The notes beneath the pieces are model-generated. The model was not told the origin of the DNA. It was given only the letters and a program-made list of their open reading frames with translations, and made no database searches. Positions 16,360 to 24,427 of a DNA stretch of 64,000 nt are shown here, in pieces (positions within the stretch are counted from its first letter, which is position 1; every line of letters starts with the position of its first letter). The position numbers and the translations under genes are program-made. This DNA comes from Fibrobacter succinogenes (GTDB lineage Bacteria > Fibrobacterota > Fibrobacteria > Fibrobacterales > Fibrobacteraceae). The stretch spans positions 1 to 64,000 of the forward strand of contig CACZAD010000004.1 in assembly GCA_902779055.1 (NCBI GenBank). Direction: 5' to 3'.

Positions 16360-17601
16360 ATGAGTCCTACAACAACAAAACACGTCTGCCGCTGTGCGGC
16401 TACAGCACTCACTGCACTCGCCCTTTGGAACTGCTCCAGCGATACCAAAGCCGATGCAACCACATCGACCGTCCAACTCGGAGAAACCGCGTCCGTAGCG
16501 CTTAGCGTGGAATACGCCGAGACCCCGTTGCTTGACAGCCTTGTGCTGGACTGCTTCGGAGCAGACACGTTCCACTACGTGCAATCCATCGACCAAAAGT
16601 CGTTCAATCTGGACCTGTTCCCCGGCGAGGACTGGGTCTTTAACGCCAAGCTCTACGCCAACGGAGCATTGATGCAGGAAGGCGAAGTCACGACCACACT
16701 CGAAGCGGGTTCCGCCGTGAATCTGAAGATTCCGATGCATGCGCTTATCGGGTTCGTGTACGTGAAGATCCCCATCGGGTTCGGCAATCCGGCAGGCATC
16801 AAAAAGGGCGAAATGAAGCTCACCAGCAATGGCGAGACGTTCACCTACCCCATGGTGTTCGATTCCGACAACGTCACCTTCACCAGCGACGATCTCAAGC
16901 TCGACCGCGAATACCATATCGCGATTTCGATGCAGGACGAAAGCGGCAAGACCATATTCAATATGGAAGACAACTTTACGCTTGACGAAAATACGCCCAT
17001 TCCGAGCTTTCAGATTGAGTCGCTCCGCAGCAAGATTGCGGTCGCCATCGAAGTTGCCAAAGACGTGAACCTGCAAGTCTCGCTACAGCTCCCCGCCATG
17101 AAGCGAGCGCCGGCGGCAAACGACATCGTGGTCAGCGAATTCTTTGTGCAGCCCAAGGATTCTACGCAGTACACGTTCGTGGAATTCTACAACGGCAGCA
17201 CGGACACGCTCGTACTGGACAAATGCACGCTCGGTAAAACATCGAACGTGAGCGGTGCGGCAGAAATCGCCACCGTAACGCTCCCGCCAAACGAAGTGCT
17301 TGTCGTAGGCAGTAGCGAAACAGCTGAACCCGCCGGAATCTACAAGTTCGCCGAAGGCATGCCCGCATTCGGCAAGACTTCGGGCTCGATCGTGTTGCAG
17401 TGCAACGGGAACGTTCTCGATTCGCTCTATTACGGCAAGGCAGACTCGCTCCACGTGACACCGCTCCCCATCGGATCGTCGGCTGCAGCCGTCCGCAAAA
17501 GTACACAGCTCAACATCGGACTGTGGAACAAGCGCGGCGAACCGGATTCCTGGTGTACAGGCACGCCTACGCCGGGCGTGATTTCAGCCTGCGGGAATTA
17601 A
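16360..17601 (+). CDS. Surface lipoprotein with C-terminal lamin-tail-like domain
   Basis: A 413-residue protein. GGAGG lies six bases before the ATG, an unusually strong site here. The signal (MSPTTTKHVCRCAATALTALALWNC) has a lipobox-like ALWNC. Residues 40-240 are repeated beta-strand segments reminiscent of carboxypeptidase-regulatory folds (VNLKIPMHALIGFVYVKIPIG). Residues 255-413 fit a lamin tail domain: IVVSEFFVQPKDSTQYTFVE, FYNGSTDTLVLDKC, LPPNEVLVVGSS, GSIVLQCNGNVLDSLYYG, and an end with GEPDSWCTGTPTPGV, the typical closing strand. Such domains occur on secreted bacterial proteins and nucleases; the role here is unknown. It is transcribed alone and ends at a shared terminator. Confidence 0.75.
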   Translation: MSPTTTKHVCRCAATALTALALWNCSSDTKADATTSTVQLGETASVALSVEYAETPLLDSLVLDCFGADTFHYVQSIDQKSFNLDLFPGEDWVFNAKLYANGALMQEGEVTTTLEAGSAVNLKIPMHALIGFVYVKIPIGFGNPAGIKKGEMKLTSNGETFTYPMVFDSDNVTFTSDDLKLDREYHIAISMQDESGKTIFNMEDNFTLDENTPIPSFQIESLRSKIAVAIEVAKDVNLQVSLQLPAMKRAPAANDIVVSEFFVQPKDSTQYTFVEFYNGSTDTLVLDKCTLGKTSNVSGAAEIATVTLPPNEVLVVGSSETAEPAGIYKFAEGMPAFGKTSGSIVLQCNGNVLDSLYYGKADSLHVTPLPIGSSAAAVRKSTQLNIGLWNKRGEPDSWCTGTPTPGVISACGN

Positions 17602-17608
17602 ACGCAAA

Positions 17609-17640
17609 GACAAGGCTCTCAACAGCCTTGTCCATTTTTC
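17609..17640. terminator. Terminator between convergent genes
   Basis: GACAAGGCT and AGCCTTGTC with a CTCAAC loop, followed by CATTTTTC on the plus strand. It lies between the lamin-tail gene and the convergent fibro-slime gene. Confidence 0.75.
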
Positions 17641-18988
17641 ATCTTACCATAATGCGATGCAAGCGCGAACCGACAGACAACAAGAATGCACCCTTATGCG
17701 GCAAGCGAATCGTCAATTCATTCCCATTCGTTTTTCCATAAGCAAGCACGCGTCCTTGCATATCAAACAACCTATATAAAGACGCTTTTGGCACAAGAAG
17801 ATGCAAATCCAGACCATCCACAACAATCCTATAATTACGCACTGGAGTCAGCGAGCTTAATGCCGAAGAACCAATCACAAATGAATCCGTATAAACATCA
17901 TCTTTACCGATTCTTATATGCAGTCGATATTTTCCAGGCTCCAAACCTTGTATCACATCAGGATTATACTTAGGACGATTCAGATCAGTTAAATCAATCC
18001 CACCATAGTTCACTTCACCATTTTTCAACTTGACCACAAAAGAGCTATCCGTCGTTTCTAAATAATATTCTATCGAAAGAGGATCCGGGAAATCAATTTG
18101 CAGTTCGCACAACTCAACAAACATCCATCCATTCACTATAGATTCGCAACTCGCCGGGATATGGTAACAACTTTTCGTTCCCTTTTGATAATGCATTCCG
18201 GGAACCCAAGAATTTGCAAACATACGCTTTACAAAAAAGATGTTTTCCGTTCCTCGATAACAGCTGAAAAAACTGACCGTATACAGCTCATTTTCCACCA
18301 AGAAATCATTTCCAAATTTTTCATTAAGACTCTTCAGAGACAAATTTACAGTTGTATCAAGATTCTTGCCACCTAAATCAATTACCAGTTTTCCATTAAC
18401 AAAGACCCAAGTATCGCCACTCGAACGGAGGCTTAGCGAATCAGAAACATCAAATTTATAATCGCCATGCGATTCCATACAGAACTGGGAATTATGCATT
18501 TTCCCAAAAAATTCATAAGCATTTCGGGCATCCGCCAACGGCCCCATAATCCTCGTAGAATCAACAATCTCCAAGCCTCCCTTGGATCGATAAAAATCAA
18601 CCACCATGACTGAAGAATCAGTTGTGGAATCTACCGGATAAAAATCAGTCAAGCCATCTTCTATGCGGGCATAAATACACTGAGCCTCATTCACTCCCGA
18701 GGTGTAATTGAACAATGTGTTAAATTTGTCCTTTGACTTAAAACAATCTAAAGCATTTTTAGAACCAGAAAAAACAAGTCTGTATTTTGAAGTGAGCGTA
18801 TCCTCGACAATTCCCGTATGAAGGTCTTCGCAAGAAGCATCCTGCATATCAAACAAATCATTTAGGCTCTGATCCGTATCGTAGACAACACCAGAAAAAA
18901 TGTCGTAATACAACTCGTCTTGAGATAAATCATCAGCCAAAGACGACACAGTACAAAAACAAATTAACAAAAGAACAAGTTTATTCAT
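17639..18988 (-). CDS. Secreted fibro-slime domain protein with Por-type C-terminal tail
   Basis: A 449-residue protein starting at 18988, chosen for AAGGTG upstream and the signal MNKLVLLLICFCTVSSLA. The central part has the fibro-slime/PA14-like pattern: AYEFFGKMHNSQFCMESHGD, then SGDTWVFVNGKLVIDLGG and LYTVSFFSCYRGTENIFF. This domain, defined first in F. succinogenes, is found on surface and slime-associated proteins and may bind carbohydrate. The last 70 residues (VRNYRIVVDGLDLHLLVP, YRLFDMQGRVLAYG, GAFLLSVGSRLHRIMVR) look like a type IX C-terminal sorting domain, consistent with PorU nearby. An unusually large number of Cys residues suggests disulfides. Confidence 0.82.
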   Translation of the reverse strand: MNKLVLLLICFCTVSSLADDLSQDELYYDIFSGVVYDTDQSLNDLFDMQDASCEDLHTGIVEDTLTSKYRLVFSGSKNALDCFKSKDKFNTLFNYTSGVNEAQCIYARIEDGLTDFYPVDSTTDSSVMVVDFYRSKGGLEIVDSTRIMGPLADARNAYEFFGKMHNSQFCMESHGDYKFDVSDSLSLRSSGDTWVFVNGKLVIDLGGKNLDTTVNLSLKSLNEKFGNDFLVENELYTVSFFSCYRGTENIFFVKRMFANSWVPGMHYQKGTKSCYHIPASCESIVNGWMFVELCELQIDFPDPLSIEYYLETTDSSFVVKLKNGEVNYGGIDLTDLNRPKYNPDVIQGLEPGKYRLHIRIGKDDVYTDSFVIGSSALSSLTPVRNYRIVVDGLDLHLLVPKASLYRLFDMQGRVLAYGKTNGNELTIRLPHKGAFLLSVGSRLHRIMVR

Positions 18989-19017
18989 ACACCTTAATAA
19001 TAGCAAACATTTTCAAC

Positions 19018-19052
19018 AAAAAAATTCGGCCGTCCCGTTTGGGGCGGCCTTG
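19018..19052 (-). terminator. Terminator after the collagen-like FISUMP gene
   Basis: On the minus strand GGCCGCCCC, an AAAC loop and GGGACGGCC are followed by a run of seven T. It lies just past the stop at 19063. Confidence 0.85.
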
Positions 19053-19062
19053 TTTTCAAGAG

Positions 19063-20952
19063 TTATTTATTTGTCTTTTTCTTAATGCAACGAACTGATT
19101 TCGGAAGTTTCTTATCTTGCTTCAAAACAGCTAAGTTTTTTTTGCCATCATGAACATCAAAGGAGAATGCAATGGAGCTATTATAATAATTACGAGTCCA
19201 GAAACTAGTCGAATCATTATTAAAGACATACGCGTTATTTTTGATTTCCACATAACCGGCCTCCAAAATATTAAGGCCAGATTCATTAGTGCCATCCCAA
19301 TCTTTGGACTTTAAGGGGATTCCGGCTCGTTCCGCACCACCAAAAACCTGCGCCAATTTTACATACTGTTCGTAAGTAGGCAATTGCCAACCATCCGGGC
19401 AAATATCAACATAATTACCAATATCATCGTCTACCCACATAGCAGCATCCCAAACATAGAAACGACCGTATTCTGTACATGCGTCATTATCATCCGGATG
19501 GCAAACGCTTCCCGTTTTGGTCTTGTATCTCAGGTTATCCGTCATCCAGGTTTCCGAATAACCCATCCCCGAGTGCGTTACCGTAACCATACCATAAATA
19601 ACATTTTCGCCATCACGATCATCGCAGAACTTGATGTTCGGATCATAAGGTTTCGTGCCGCAATATTCAACATACTTGTCTGTAACCGAACCAGTCTCAT
19701 CATCGCATTCCTGAAGATCCGGATTATACGGTTCATTTACACAAAGCGGTAAAATCATCCCCGATACACAAGCGTATACAGCGGGATCAAAGGTCTTCGT
19801 TCCGCATAAGCTGAGAACAACCCCATCTTTGCAGGCTTCCCTGTTCGGATTGTATTCCAGCAAATCCTTTCCGCAAAGCGGATAAGCCTCGCCATCGTAG
19901 CAGAACTCCACATTTTCTATATATGTTCCCTTGCCGCATTTTCCAAAAACGCTTCCATCGACGCAACGCTGGGTTTCGGGGTCATACGGATCGCTACCGC
20001 ACAAGGCCTTGTAGAGCTTGGTCGTCTTGGCGTTTTCGCCTTCGCCACACTGCAGCGTCACGACACCGCCCTTATCTTCAGCGATAGAGCAAGATTCACC
20101 GTTCACGCCCGGAGTGCCGTTTGTTACAGTCACAACCTTGCCATCACATTCCAGGTCATAGCCATTCTTCTCGGCATTTTCCTTGACCGTGCAGCTTTTG
20201 CCGGGTTCACCATTTGAACCATCTGTACCAGCGGTTCCGTTCTTAAGTACGCCGACTTCGGTTTCGCCACAAGTAATCTTGATGTCGCCATTTTCAAGAG
20301 CTTCGCCCTTGCAGCTTTCACCCTGCGGTCCGGTAATCGATGCGCCGTCCTCTCCCGGCTTGCCGTCTTGACCGTCCTTGCCGTTCGTGATCGTGACCTT
20401 TTTGTTACCACAAACTAAATCAAAGCCGTTCTTGTCCTTGTTTTCCTTGACGGTACAGCTTGTGCCATTATCACCATCTTTGCCATCCTTGCCGTCGACT
20501 CCATTTTTGCCGTCCTTGCCATTCAACAGGACGCCAACGGAATCGCCGCCACACAATACCTTGTACCCATTCTTGATTTCTTTTACCGTGCAGGACTTGC
20601 CATCGGTTCCATCCTTGCCGTCTTTACCATCTACGCCATTCGTTCCATTCTTGCCATCTTTACCGTCGGAACCATCCTTACCATTGGCGCCATCTTTGCC
20701 GTCCGAAACAGAAACATTCACGGTTTTCCAGGTGCTATCGGCGCACAGATAGATCGAGGATTTTTCCTTGACATAGACAAGTTCACCTTCATTGGACTTG
20801 TCGCAGTCCCCAAGATCCTTAACGGTGGCTACGGAAGTTTGACCCTTTGCTTCTGTAAGCGAATCTTCACAAGCCGTAAGGCAAGTCATTGTAGAAAAAG
20901 CACCAACGGTTGCTGCGAGTGCAACGAGGCTATTTTTCACTCTGGTTTTCAT
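19063..20952 (-). CDS. Lipoprotein with collagen-like repeats, Cys-rich repeats and a FISUMP domain
   Basis: A 629-residue protein with a lipoprotein signal (lipobox LTAC), and AAGGA upstream of ATG 20952. From about residue 85 to 290 it alternates collagen-like G-x-y runs (GKDGKDGTDGKSC, GPQGESC) with a roughly 25-residue unit containing CTVKE...GY.L.C. From about 315 to 460 there are five or six Cys repeats of the form LCG..PYDP....C.DG. The C-terminal 160 residues are a FISUMP domain (TIGR02145): ETWMTDNLRYKT, RFYVWDAAMW, CPDGWQLPTYEQYVKLA, FWTRN and SVRCIKK. It is probably a surface-exposed fibrous stalk carrying a C-terminal module; the ligand is unknown. Confidence 0.88.
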   Translation of the reverse strand: MKTRVKNSLVALAATVGAFSTMTCLTACEDSLTEAKGQTSVATVKDLGDCDKSNEGELVYVKEKSSIYLCADSTWKTVNVSVSDGKDGANGKDGSDGKDGKNGTNGVDGKDGKDGTDGKSCTVKEIKNGYKVLCGGDSVGVLLNGKDGKNGVDGKDGKDGDNGTSCTVKENKDKNGFDLVCGNKKVTITNGKDGQDGKPGEDGASITGPQGESCKGEALENGDIKITCGETEVGVLKNGTAGTDGSNGEPGKSCTVKENAEKNGYDLECDGKVVTVTNGTPGVNGESCSIAEDKGGVVTLQCGEGENAKTTKLYKALCGSDPYDPETQRCVDGSVFGKCGKGTYIENVEFCYDGEAYPLCGKDLLEYNPNREACKDGVVLSLCGTKTFDPAVYACVSGMILPLCVNEPYNPDLQECDDETGSVTDKYVEYCGTKPYDPNIKFCDDRDGENVIYGMVTVTHSGMGYSETWMTDNLRYKTKTGSVCHPDDNDACTEYGRFYVWDAAMWVDDDIGNYVDICPDGWQLPTYEQYVKLAQVFGGAERAGIPLKSKDWDGTNESGLNILEAGYVEIKNNAYVFNNDSTSFWTRNYYNSSIAFSFDVHDGKKNLAVLKQDKKLPKSVRCIKKKTNK

Positions 20953-21050
20953 GAACCTATTCCTTTTTTCAAAAAACTAGCAGTAAATGCAATTTCAAAT
21001 TTGTAAGTAAAATATAAGAACAAATAAATTTATCGTCAAATGACAATAAA

Positions 21051-21123
21051 GCCCGCTCAGAGGCGGGCTTGCAACGAAAAAAGATTTAAATGGATCCCGT
21101 CGCCTAACGGCTCCAGGATGACA
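21051..21123. repeat. Two adjacent palindromic repeats
   Basis: GCCCGCTCAGAGGCGGGC (21051-21068) is a short hairpin. GGATCCCGTCGCC...GGCTCCAGGATGACA (21092-21123) is a diverged copy of the GAT...ATGACA palindrome family. Confidence 0.65.
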
Positions 21124-21129
21124 GTGTGT

Positions 21130-21370
21130 AAGGCGATGCCGTCCCCATTCGCGGATTATGACCACATAAGAGCTAGTAGCATTCAAGGCGAGCGTCGCGA
21201 CAGGCTGGTTGACGCTTTCAGCGTCTGTTGTATCGGTTCACAAATAGGAAACATAAATGCTTCCTGCTTGTGAACCTTGGAAACTATTGCGGACTGTCAT
21301 GATTGAGCCGAAGATGCGGACGCAAAGCGTCAAAGCTCTAAGTGGTCAAAGACAACAAATGCGGCATGAC
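21130..21370. repeat. Composite repeat: outer GACCAC...GTGGTC hairpin with a large inserted element
   Basis: GACCACATAAGAGCT (21160-21174) pairs with AGCTCTAAGTGGTC (21334-21347), enclosing about 160 bases. The flanks (GGCGATGCCGTCCCCAT.CGCGGAT on one side, GGTCAAAGA.AAC...CGGCATGACA on the other) match the reverse complement of 45124-45209. In that copy the same outer stem closes with only a two-base loop. The extra material here contains the multi-stem repeat (21189-21308) and a GACGC-aaa-GCGTC hairpin. No gene is visible in 20953-21422. Confidence 0.7.
21189..21308. repeat. Multi-stem structured repeat, copy 2
   Basis: Pairings: GACAG (21199-21203) with CTGTC (21294-21298); GACGCT (21211-21216) with AGCGTC (21220-21225); GGTTCACAA (21235-21243) with TTGTGAACC (21268-21276); AGGAAACAT (21246-21254) with ATGCTTCCT (21257-21265, one mismatch). 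Relative to copy 1 at 8482-8600, stem bases change on both sides together while loop bases stay the same. Confidence 0.7.
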
Positions 21371-21390
21371 AAGGGTGTAGACGGCGGGTT

Positions 21391-21422
21391 CTTCCGACTT
21401 CCTACCGTCTACTGTCTACTAT
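21391..21422 (-). repeat. Heptanucleotide tandem repeat (TAGGAAG family)
   Basis: Minus-strand units TAGTAGA, CAGTAGA, CGGTAGG, AAGTCGG, AAG begin directly after the stop codon of the receiver-like gene. Confidence 0.75.
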
Positions 21423-21881
21423 TTAAGCGTGGATCTGCGTGCTGGCGCGTTCGATGTCGAACAGGCGACGCAAGTTTTCGGCCTTGGCCGGTTCGCGTTC
21501 TTCGGGGAGCGTCAACGGACCCATGTTGATGGCCACGAGGATGGAACCCGGATAGTTGTTCACGCGCTTGATGAAGTCGCTGACAGAGACACCTTCGGTG
21601 TAGAAGTCCACGACGAACGTATCCCAGTCGTCTTCTTCGAGCTGCTGGAGAGCTTCTTCTTCGGTCTTCACGGCCTTGAAGTATGCGCCCACGAGCAAAT
21701 CAGAAAGCACTTCGAGGCAGGCTTCACGGCGGGCATCGTCTTCTTCCCAGATCAGGATGCGACGGTCGCTGTAGTCACGGACTTGCGGGACAAAGTTTTC
21801 TTCGGCGTTCAATGCATCGAGCATCGCACCGTTGGCTTCGTCCATTTCTTCATCATCAAAATTATCGATTTCTTTAGCCAT
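21423..21881 (-). CDS. Small acidic receiver-like (CheY-fold) protein
   Basis: A 152-residue cytoplasmic protein. The first 30 residues are very acidic (DNFDDEEMDEANGAM). From about 40 it looks like a response-regulator receiver domain: RRILIWEEDDARREACLEVLSDL matches the beta1/acidic-pair region, WDTFVVDFYTEGVSVSDFIK matches the phospho-acceptor strand with Asp, and SILVAINMG matches beta4. The conserved beta5 Lys is not evident, so signalling may be non-canonical. No output domain is present. It lies 65 bases downstream of ruvX on the same strand with a heptamer repeat between them, so cotranscription is possible. Confidence 0.65.
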   Translation of the reverse strand: MAKEIDNFDDEEMDEANGAMLDALNAEENFVPQVRDYSDRRILIWEEDDARREACLEVLSDLLVGAYFKAVKTEEEALQQLEEDDWDTFVVDFYTEGVSVSDFIKRVNNYPGSILVAINMGPLTLPEEREPAKAENLRRLFDIERASTQIHA

Positions 21882-21922
21882 ACTGCAAATATAGTAAAAA
21901 AGTGGATAGAGGTTAGTCGGAT

Positions 21923-21943
21923 GTAGGAAGTAGGAAGTAGACT
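21923..21943 (+). repeat. Heptanucleotide tandem repeat (TAGGAAG family)
   Basis: TAGGAAG, TAGGAAG, TAGACTG follow each other between the stop codon of ruvX and the receiver-like gene. Confidence 0.75.
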
Positions 21944-21946
21944 GTA

Positions 21947-22360
21947 TTAGGAGTTCTCATCAAACCAACGTTGCAATATTATAGCGGCGGCGGTGCGGTC
22001 GATTATCGCCTTGTTCTTCTGCTTTTTCTTTTTACTCATGTACGAGGTGAACTCCTGCGCCTGCACGCTGGAGTACGATTCGTCCTGCGTATGGATCTTC
22101 ATCCCCGGGAAGCGCAGAGCCAAGTCCTTGATAAAAGCCTCCACCACCACGTTCTTTCCGTCCTTGCGGCCGTCCGGGTGGTACGGCATCCCGACCACGA
22201 ATTCGTCGATCTTGTTGATGCGTACGAGCTGGTCCAGCCGTTCGAACAGGTTCGTCGTCTTCTGGTCTATCGTCTCGCGCGAAAACGCCATCTTGAGTTC
22301 GGAATCGCCAAAAGCGACCCCTACACGATGCTCTCCGTAATCCAAAGCCAAATAATTCAC
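21947..22360 (-). CDS. ruvX: Putative pre-16S rRNA nuclease / Holliday junction resolvase YqgF (RuvX)
   Basis: A 137-residue RNase H-fold protein of normal length. Motifs: LALDYGEHRVGVA (first catalytic Asp), FVVGMPYHPDGRKDG, TQDESYSSVQAQE (catalytic Glu) and IDRTAAAIILQRW (second catalytic Asp). The family processes the 5' end of 16S rRNA precursor and has also been annotated as a resolvase. A lysine cluster (SKKKKQKNK) before the last motif is typical of the flexible loop. It is transcribed divergently from typA across a 92-base gap. Confidence 0.93.
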   Translation of the reverse strand: MNYLALDYGEHRVGVAFGDSELKMAFSRETIDQKTTNLFERLDQLVRINKIDEFVVGMPYHPDGRKDGKNVVVEAFIKDLALRFPGMKIHTQDESYSSVQAQEFTSYMSKKKKQKNKAIIDRTAAAIILQRWFDENS

Positions 22361-22392
22361 GCCCCTAAATATAGAATACGAAACGTCAAATA

Positions 22393-22421
22393 TTGCAAAA
22401 ATTCACTTACTTTTCTATCTT
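22393..22421 (+). promoter_or_regulatory. Candidate sigma-70-type promoter of typA
   Basis: TTGCAA (22393-22398) and TATCTT (22416-22421) are separated by 17 bases and end 31 bases before the typA start codon. This is a sequence match only. Confidence 0.4.
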
Positions 22422-22452
22422 TGCGCCGAAAATTAAAGCCAAACGGTAAAAT

Positions 22453-24288
22453 ATGGATCAATCAAAAATCAGAAACGTTGCCATCATCGCCCACGTTGAC
22501 CACGGTAAAACTACCCTGGTGAACCAGCTCCTCAAACAGTGCGGAACCTTCCATGAAGGTGAAGAAATCGTGGACCGCGTGATGGACTCCGACAACCTTG
22601 AACGCGAACGCGGCATTACCATCCTCTCCAAGAACACGAGCGTGATGTACAAGGGATACCGCGTGAACATCGTCGATACCCCGGGGCACGCCGACTTCGG
22701 TGGCCAGGTGGAACGCGTTTTGGGTACAGTCGATGGCGTTCTTCTGGTCGTTGACGCATTCGAAGGCCCCATGGCCCAGACCCGCTTCGTGACGAAGAAG
22801 GCTTTGGAACTCGGCCTTACCCCGATCATCGTCGTGAACAAGATCGACCGTGACGGTTGTAACCCGCTCCTCGCCTTGGACAAGGTCTTTGACTTGTTCT
22901 GCGAACTCGATGCTACCGAAGAACAGCTCGATTTCGACAGAGTTTTTGGCAGTGGCCGTAAGGGCATTTGCCGCGCCGAACTTGAAGACCCGGATGGCGA
23001 CTTCAGCATCTTGATGGACAAGATCATCGAACGCATCCCGGCTCCGAAGGGCGATCCGAATGCAGAACCGCTCCTCCAGATCGCATCCCTCGAATACTCC
23101 AGCTTCTTGGGTCGTTTGGCTGTGGGTCGCGTGCAGCAGGGCGTGTTCAAGCCGAACCAGACCTACGCTCAGGCATTCCCCGACGGAACCGTCAAGAACG
23201 TCCGTCCGCAAAAGCTCCTCCGCTACGAAGGCCTCACCCCGAAGCCGATCGAAGAAGCTGGTCCGGGCGAAATCATCCTCATCGCAGGTCTTGACTACTT
23301 CGATATCGGTGATACGCTTTCTTCTACGAACAATCCAGTTCACTTGCCGCGTATTCACATTGACCCGCCGACAATCTCCATGCTCTTCACCGTGAACACT
23401 TCGCCGCTCGCCGGCAAGTACGGTGGAAAGTTCATGACGGGTAACCAGCTCCAGGAACGCTTGGAACGCGCCCACATGGCAGACCCTGCCCTCCTCGTCG
23501 AAAAGGCCGAAGGTGCATCTACATTCAAGGTTTCTGGCCGTGGCATTTTGCACCTCACGATTCTCGTCGAAAACATGCGCCGTGAACTTTATGAATTCAC
23601 CATCGGTTCTCCGCAGGTCATTTTCCAGAAAGACGAAAGCGGCAAGCTTTTGGAACCGGTCGAAGACTTCAAGGTCGAAGTTCCGAACGAATTCAGCGGC
23701 GCCTGCATCCAGGAAATCCAGCAGCGCAAGGGCGAAATGGTCAATATGACCACCGACGAAAACGACCGCGTTTCTCTCGAATTTATCGTTCCCTCCCGTG
23801 GCCTTATCGGTATCCGTCCGAAGCTCCTCTCCCTTTCCAAGGGTTACGCTGTGACGCAGTCCTTCTTCAAGGAATACCAGCCGTACAAGGGAGAAATTCC
23901 GTCTCGTATCAACGGTGTACTCATCGCCAAGGAACCGGGCGAAGCTGCAAGCTATGCTCTCTCTAACTTGGAAGATCGTGGCTACCTCATCATCGGTCCG
24001 GGTGCCGAAGTTTATCCGGGCATGATCGTGGGTGAACACAACCGCGACGTCGATATCACCGTGAACGTCACGAAGGGCAAGCACCTCACCAACATGCGTT
24101 CGAAGTCCGCTGACGACATGATCCAGCTCACGCCGTACCGCCGCATGACTTTGGAAGAATGCGTCACCTTCATCAACGAAGACGAATGCATCGAAGTCAC
24201 TCCGGAAGTGCTCCGCATCCGCAAGACCGAACTCGATCCGATCAAGCGTAAGCAGATGTCCAAGCGTCCGGCTGAAGACGACGATTAA
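22453..24288 (+). CDS. typA: Ribosome-associated translational GTPase TypA/BipA
   Basis: A 611-residue GTPase of full family length. The G domain shows [15 protein letters not shown] (P loop), [11 protein letters not shown] (switch I), [15 protein letters not shown] (switch II) and VNKIDR. EF-G-like domains II, III and V follow, then the BipA-specific C-terminal domain ([55 protein letters not shown]). It acts on ribosomes under stress and in 50S assembly. It is single and ends at a clear terminator. The lysine-rich [13 protein letters not shown] region is intact. Confidence 0.97.
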   Translation: MDQSKIRNVAIIAHVDHGKTTLVNQLLKQCGTFHEGEEIVDRVMDSDNLERERGITILSKNTSVMYKGYRVNIVDTPGHADFGGQVERVLGTVDGVLLVVDAFEGPMAQTRFVTKKALELGLTPIIVVNKIDRDGCNPLLALDKVFDLFCELDATEEQLDFDRVFGSGRKGICRAELEDPDGDFSILMDKIIERIPAPKGDPNAEPLLQIASLEYSSFLGRLAVGRVQQGVFKPNQTYAQAFPDGTVKNVRPQKLLRYEGLTPKPIEEAGPGEIILIAGLDYFDIGDTLSSTNNPVHLPRIHIDPPTISMLFTVNTSPLAGKYGGKFMTGNQLQERLERAHMADPALLVEKAEGASTFKVSGRGILHLTILVENMRRELYEFTIGSPQVIFQKDESGKLLEPVEDFKVEVPNEFSGACIQEIQQRKGEMVNMTTDENDRVSLEFIVPSRGLIGIRPKLLSLSKGYAVTQSFFKEYQPYKGEIPSRINGVLIAKEPGEAASYALSNLEDRGYLIIGPGAEVYPGMIVGEHNRDVDITVNVTKGKHLTNMRSKSADDMIQLTPYRRMTLEECVTFINEDECIEVTPEVLRIRKTELDPIKRKQMSKRPAEDDD

Positions 24289-24314
24289 TTCAGAGTTCTG
24301 AATCAAGACTAAAG

Positions 24315-24341
24315 AAGCTCCGCTAAAAGCGGAGCTTTTTT
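24315..24341 (+). terminator. Terminator after typA
   Basis: AAGCTCCGC, a TAAAA loop and GCGGAGCTT, followed by six T. Confidence 0.9.
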
Positions 24342-24365
24342 GTGCAGCAACGAATAAAGATAAAG

Positions 24366-24396
24366 AAAAAAGGTTCCCCCGCTAGAGGGAACCCTT
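24366..24396 (-). terminator. Terminator after the five-module Ser-rich protein gene
   Basis: On the minus strand GGTTCCC and GGGAACC pair around a TCTAGCGG loop and are followed by a T run. It faces the typA terminator. Confidence 0.8.
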
Positions 24397-24427
24397 CATT
24401 CACAAACTGAACTTTTGTGTCAGCGAA

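Noticed and set aside
20378-20752. A plus-strand frame with LPSLPS repeats
   Set aside because: Antisense of the collagen-like GKDGKDG region; repeat periodicity alone explains it.
22462-24306. A 614-codon minus-strand frame covering typA
   Set aside because: TypA has all GTPase motifs; the opposite frame has none.
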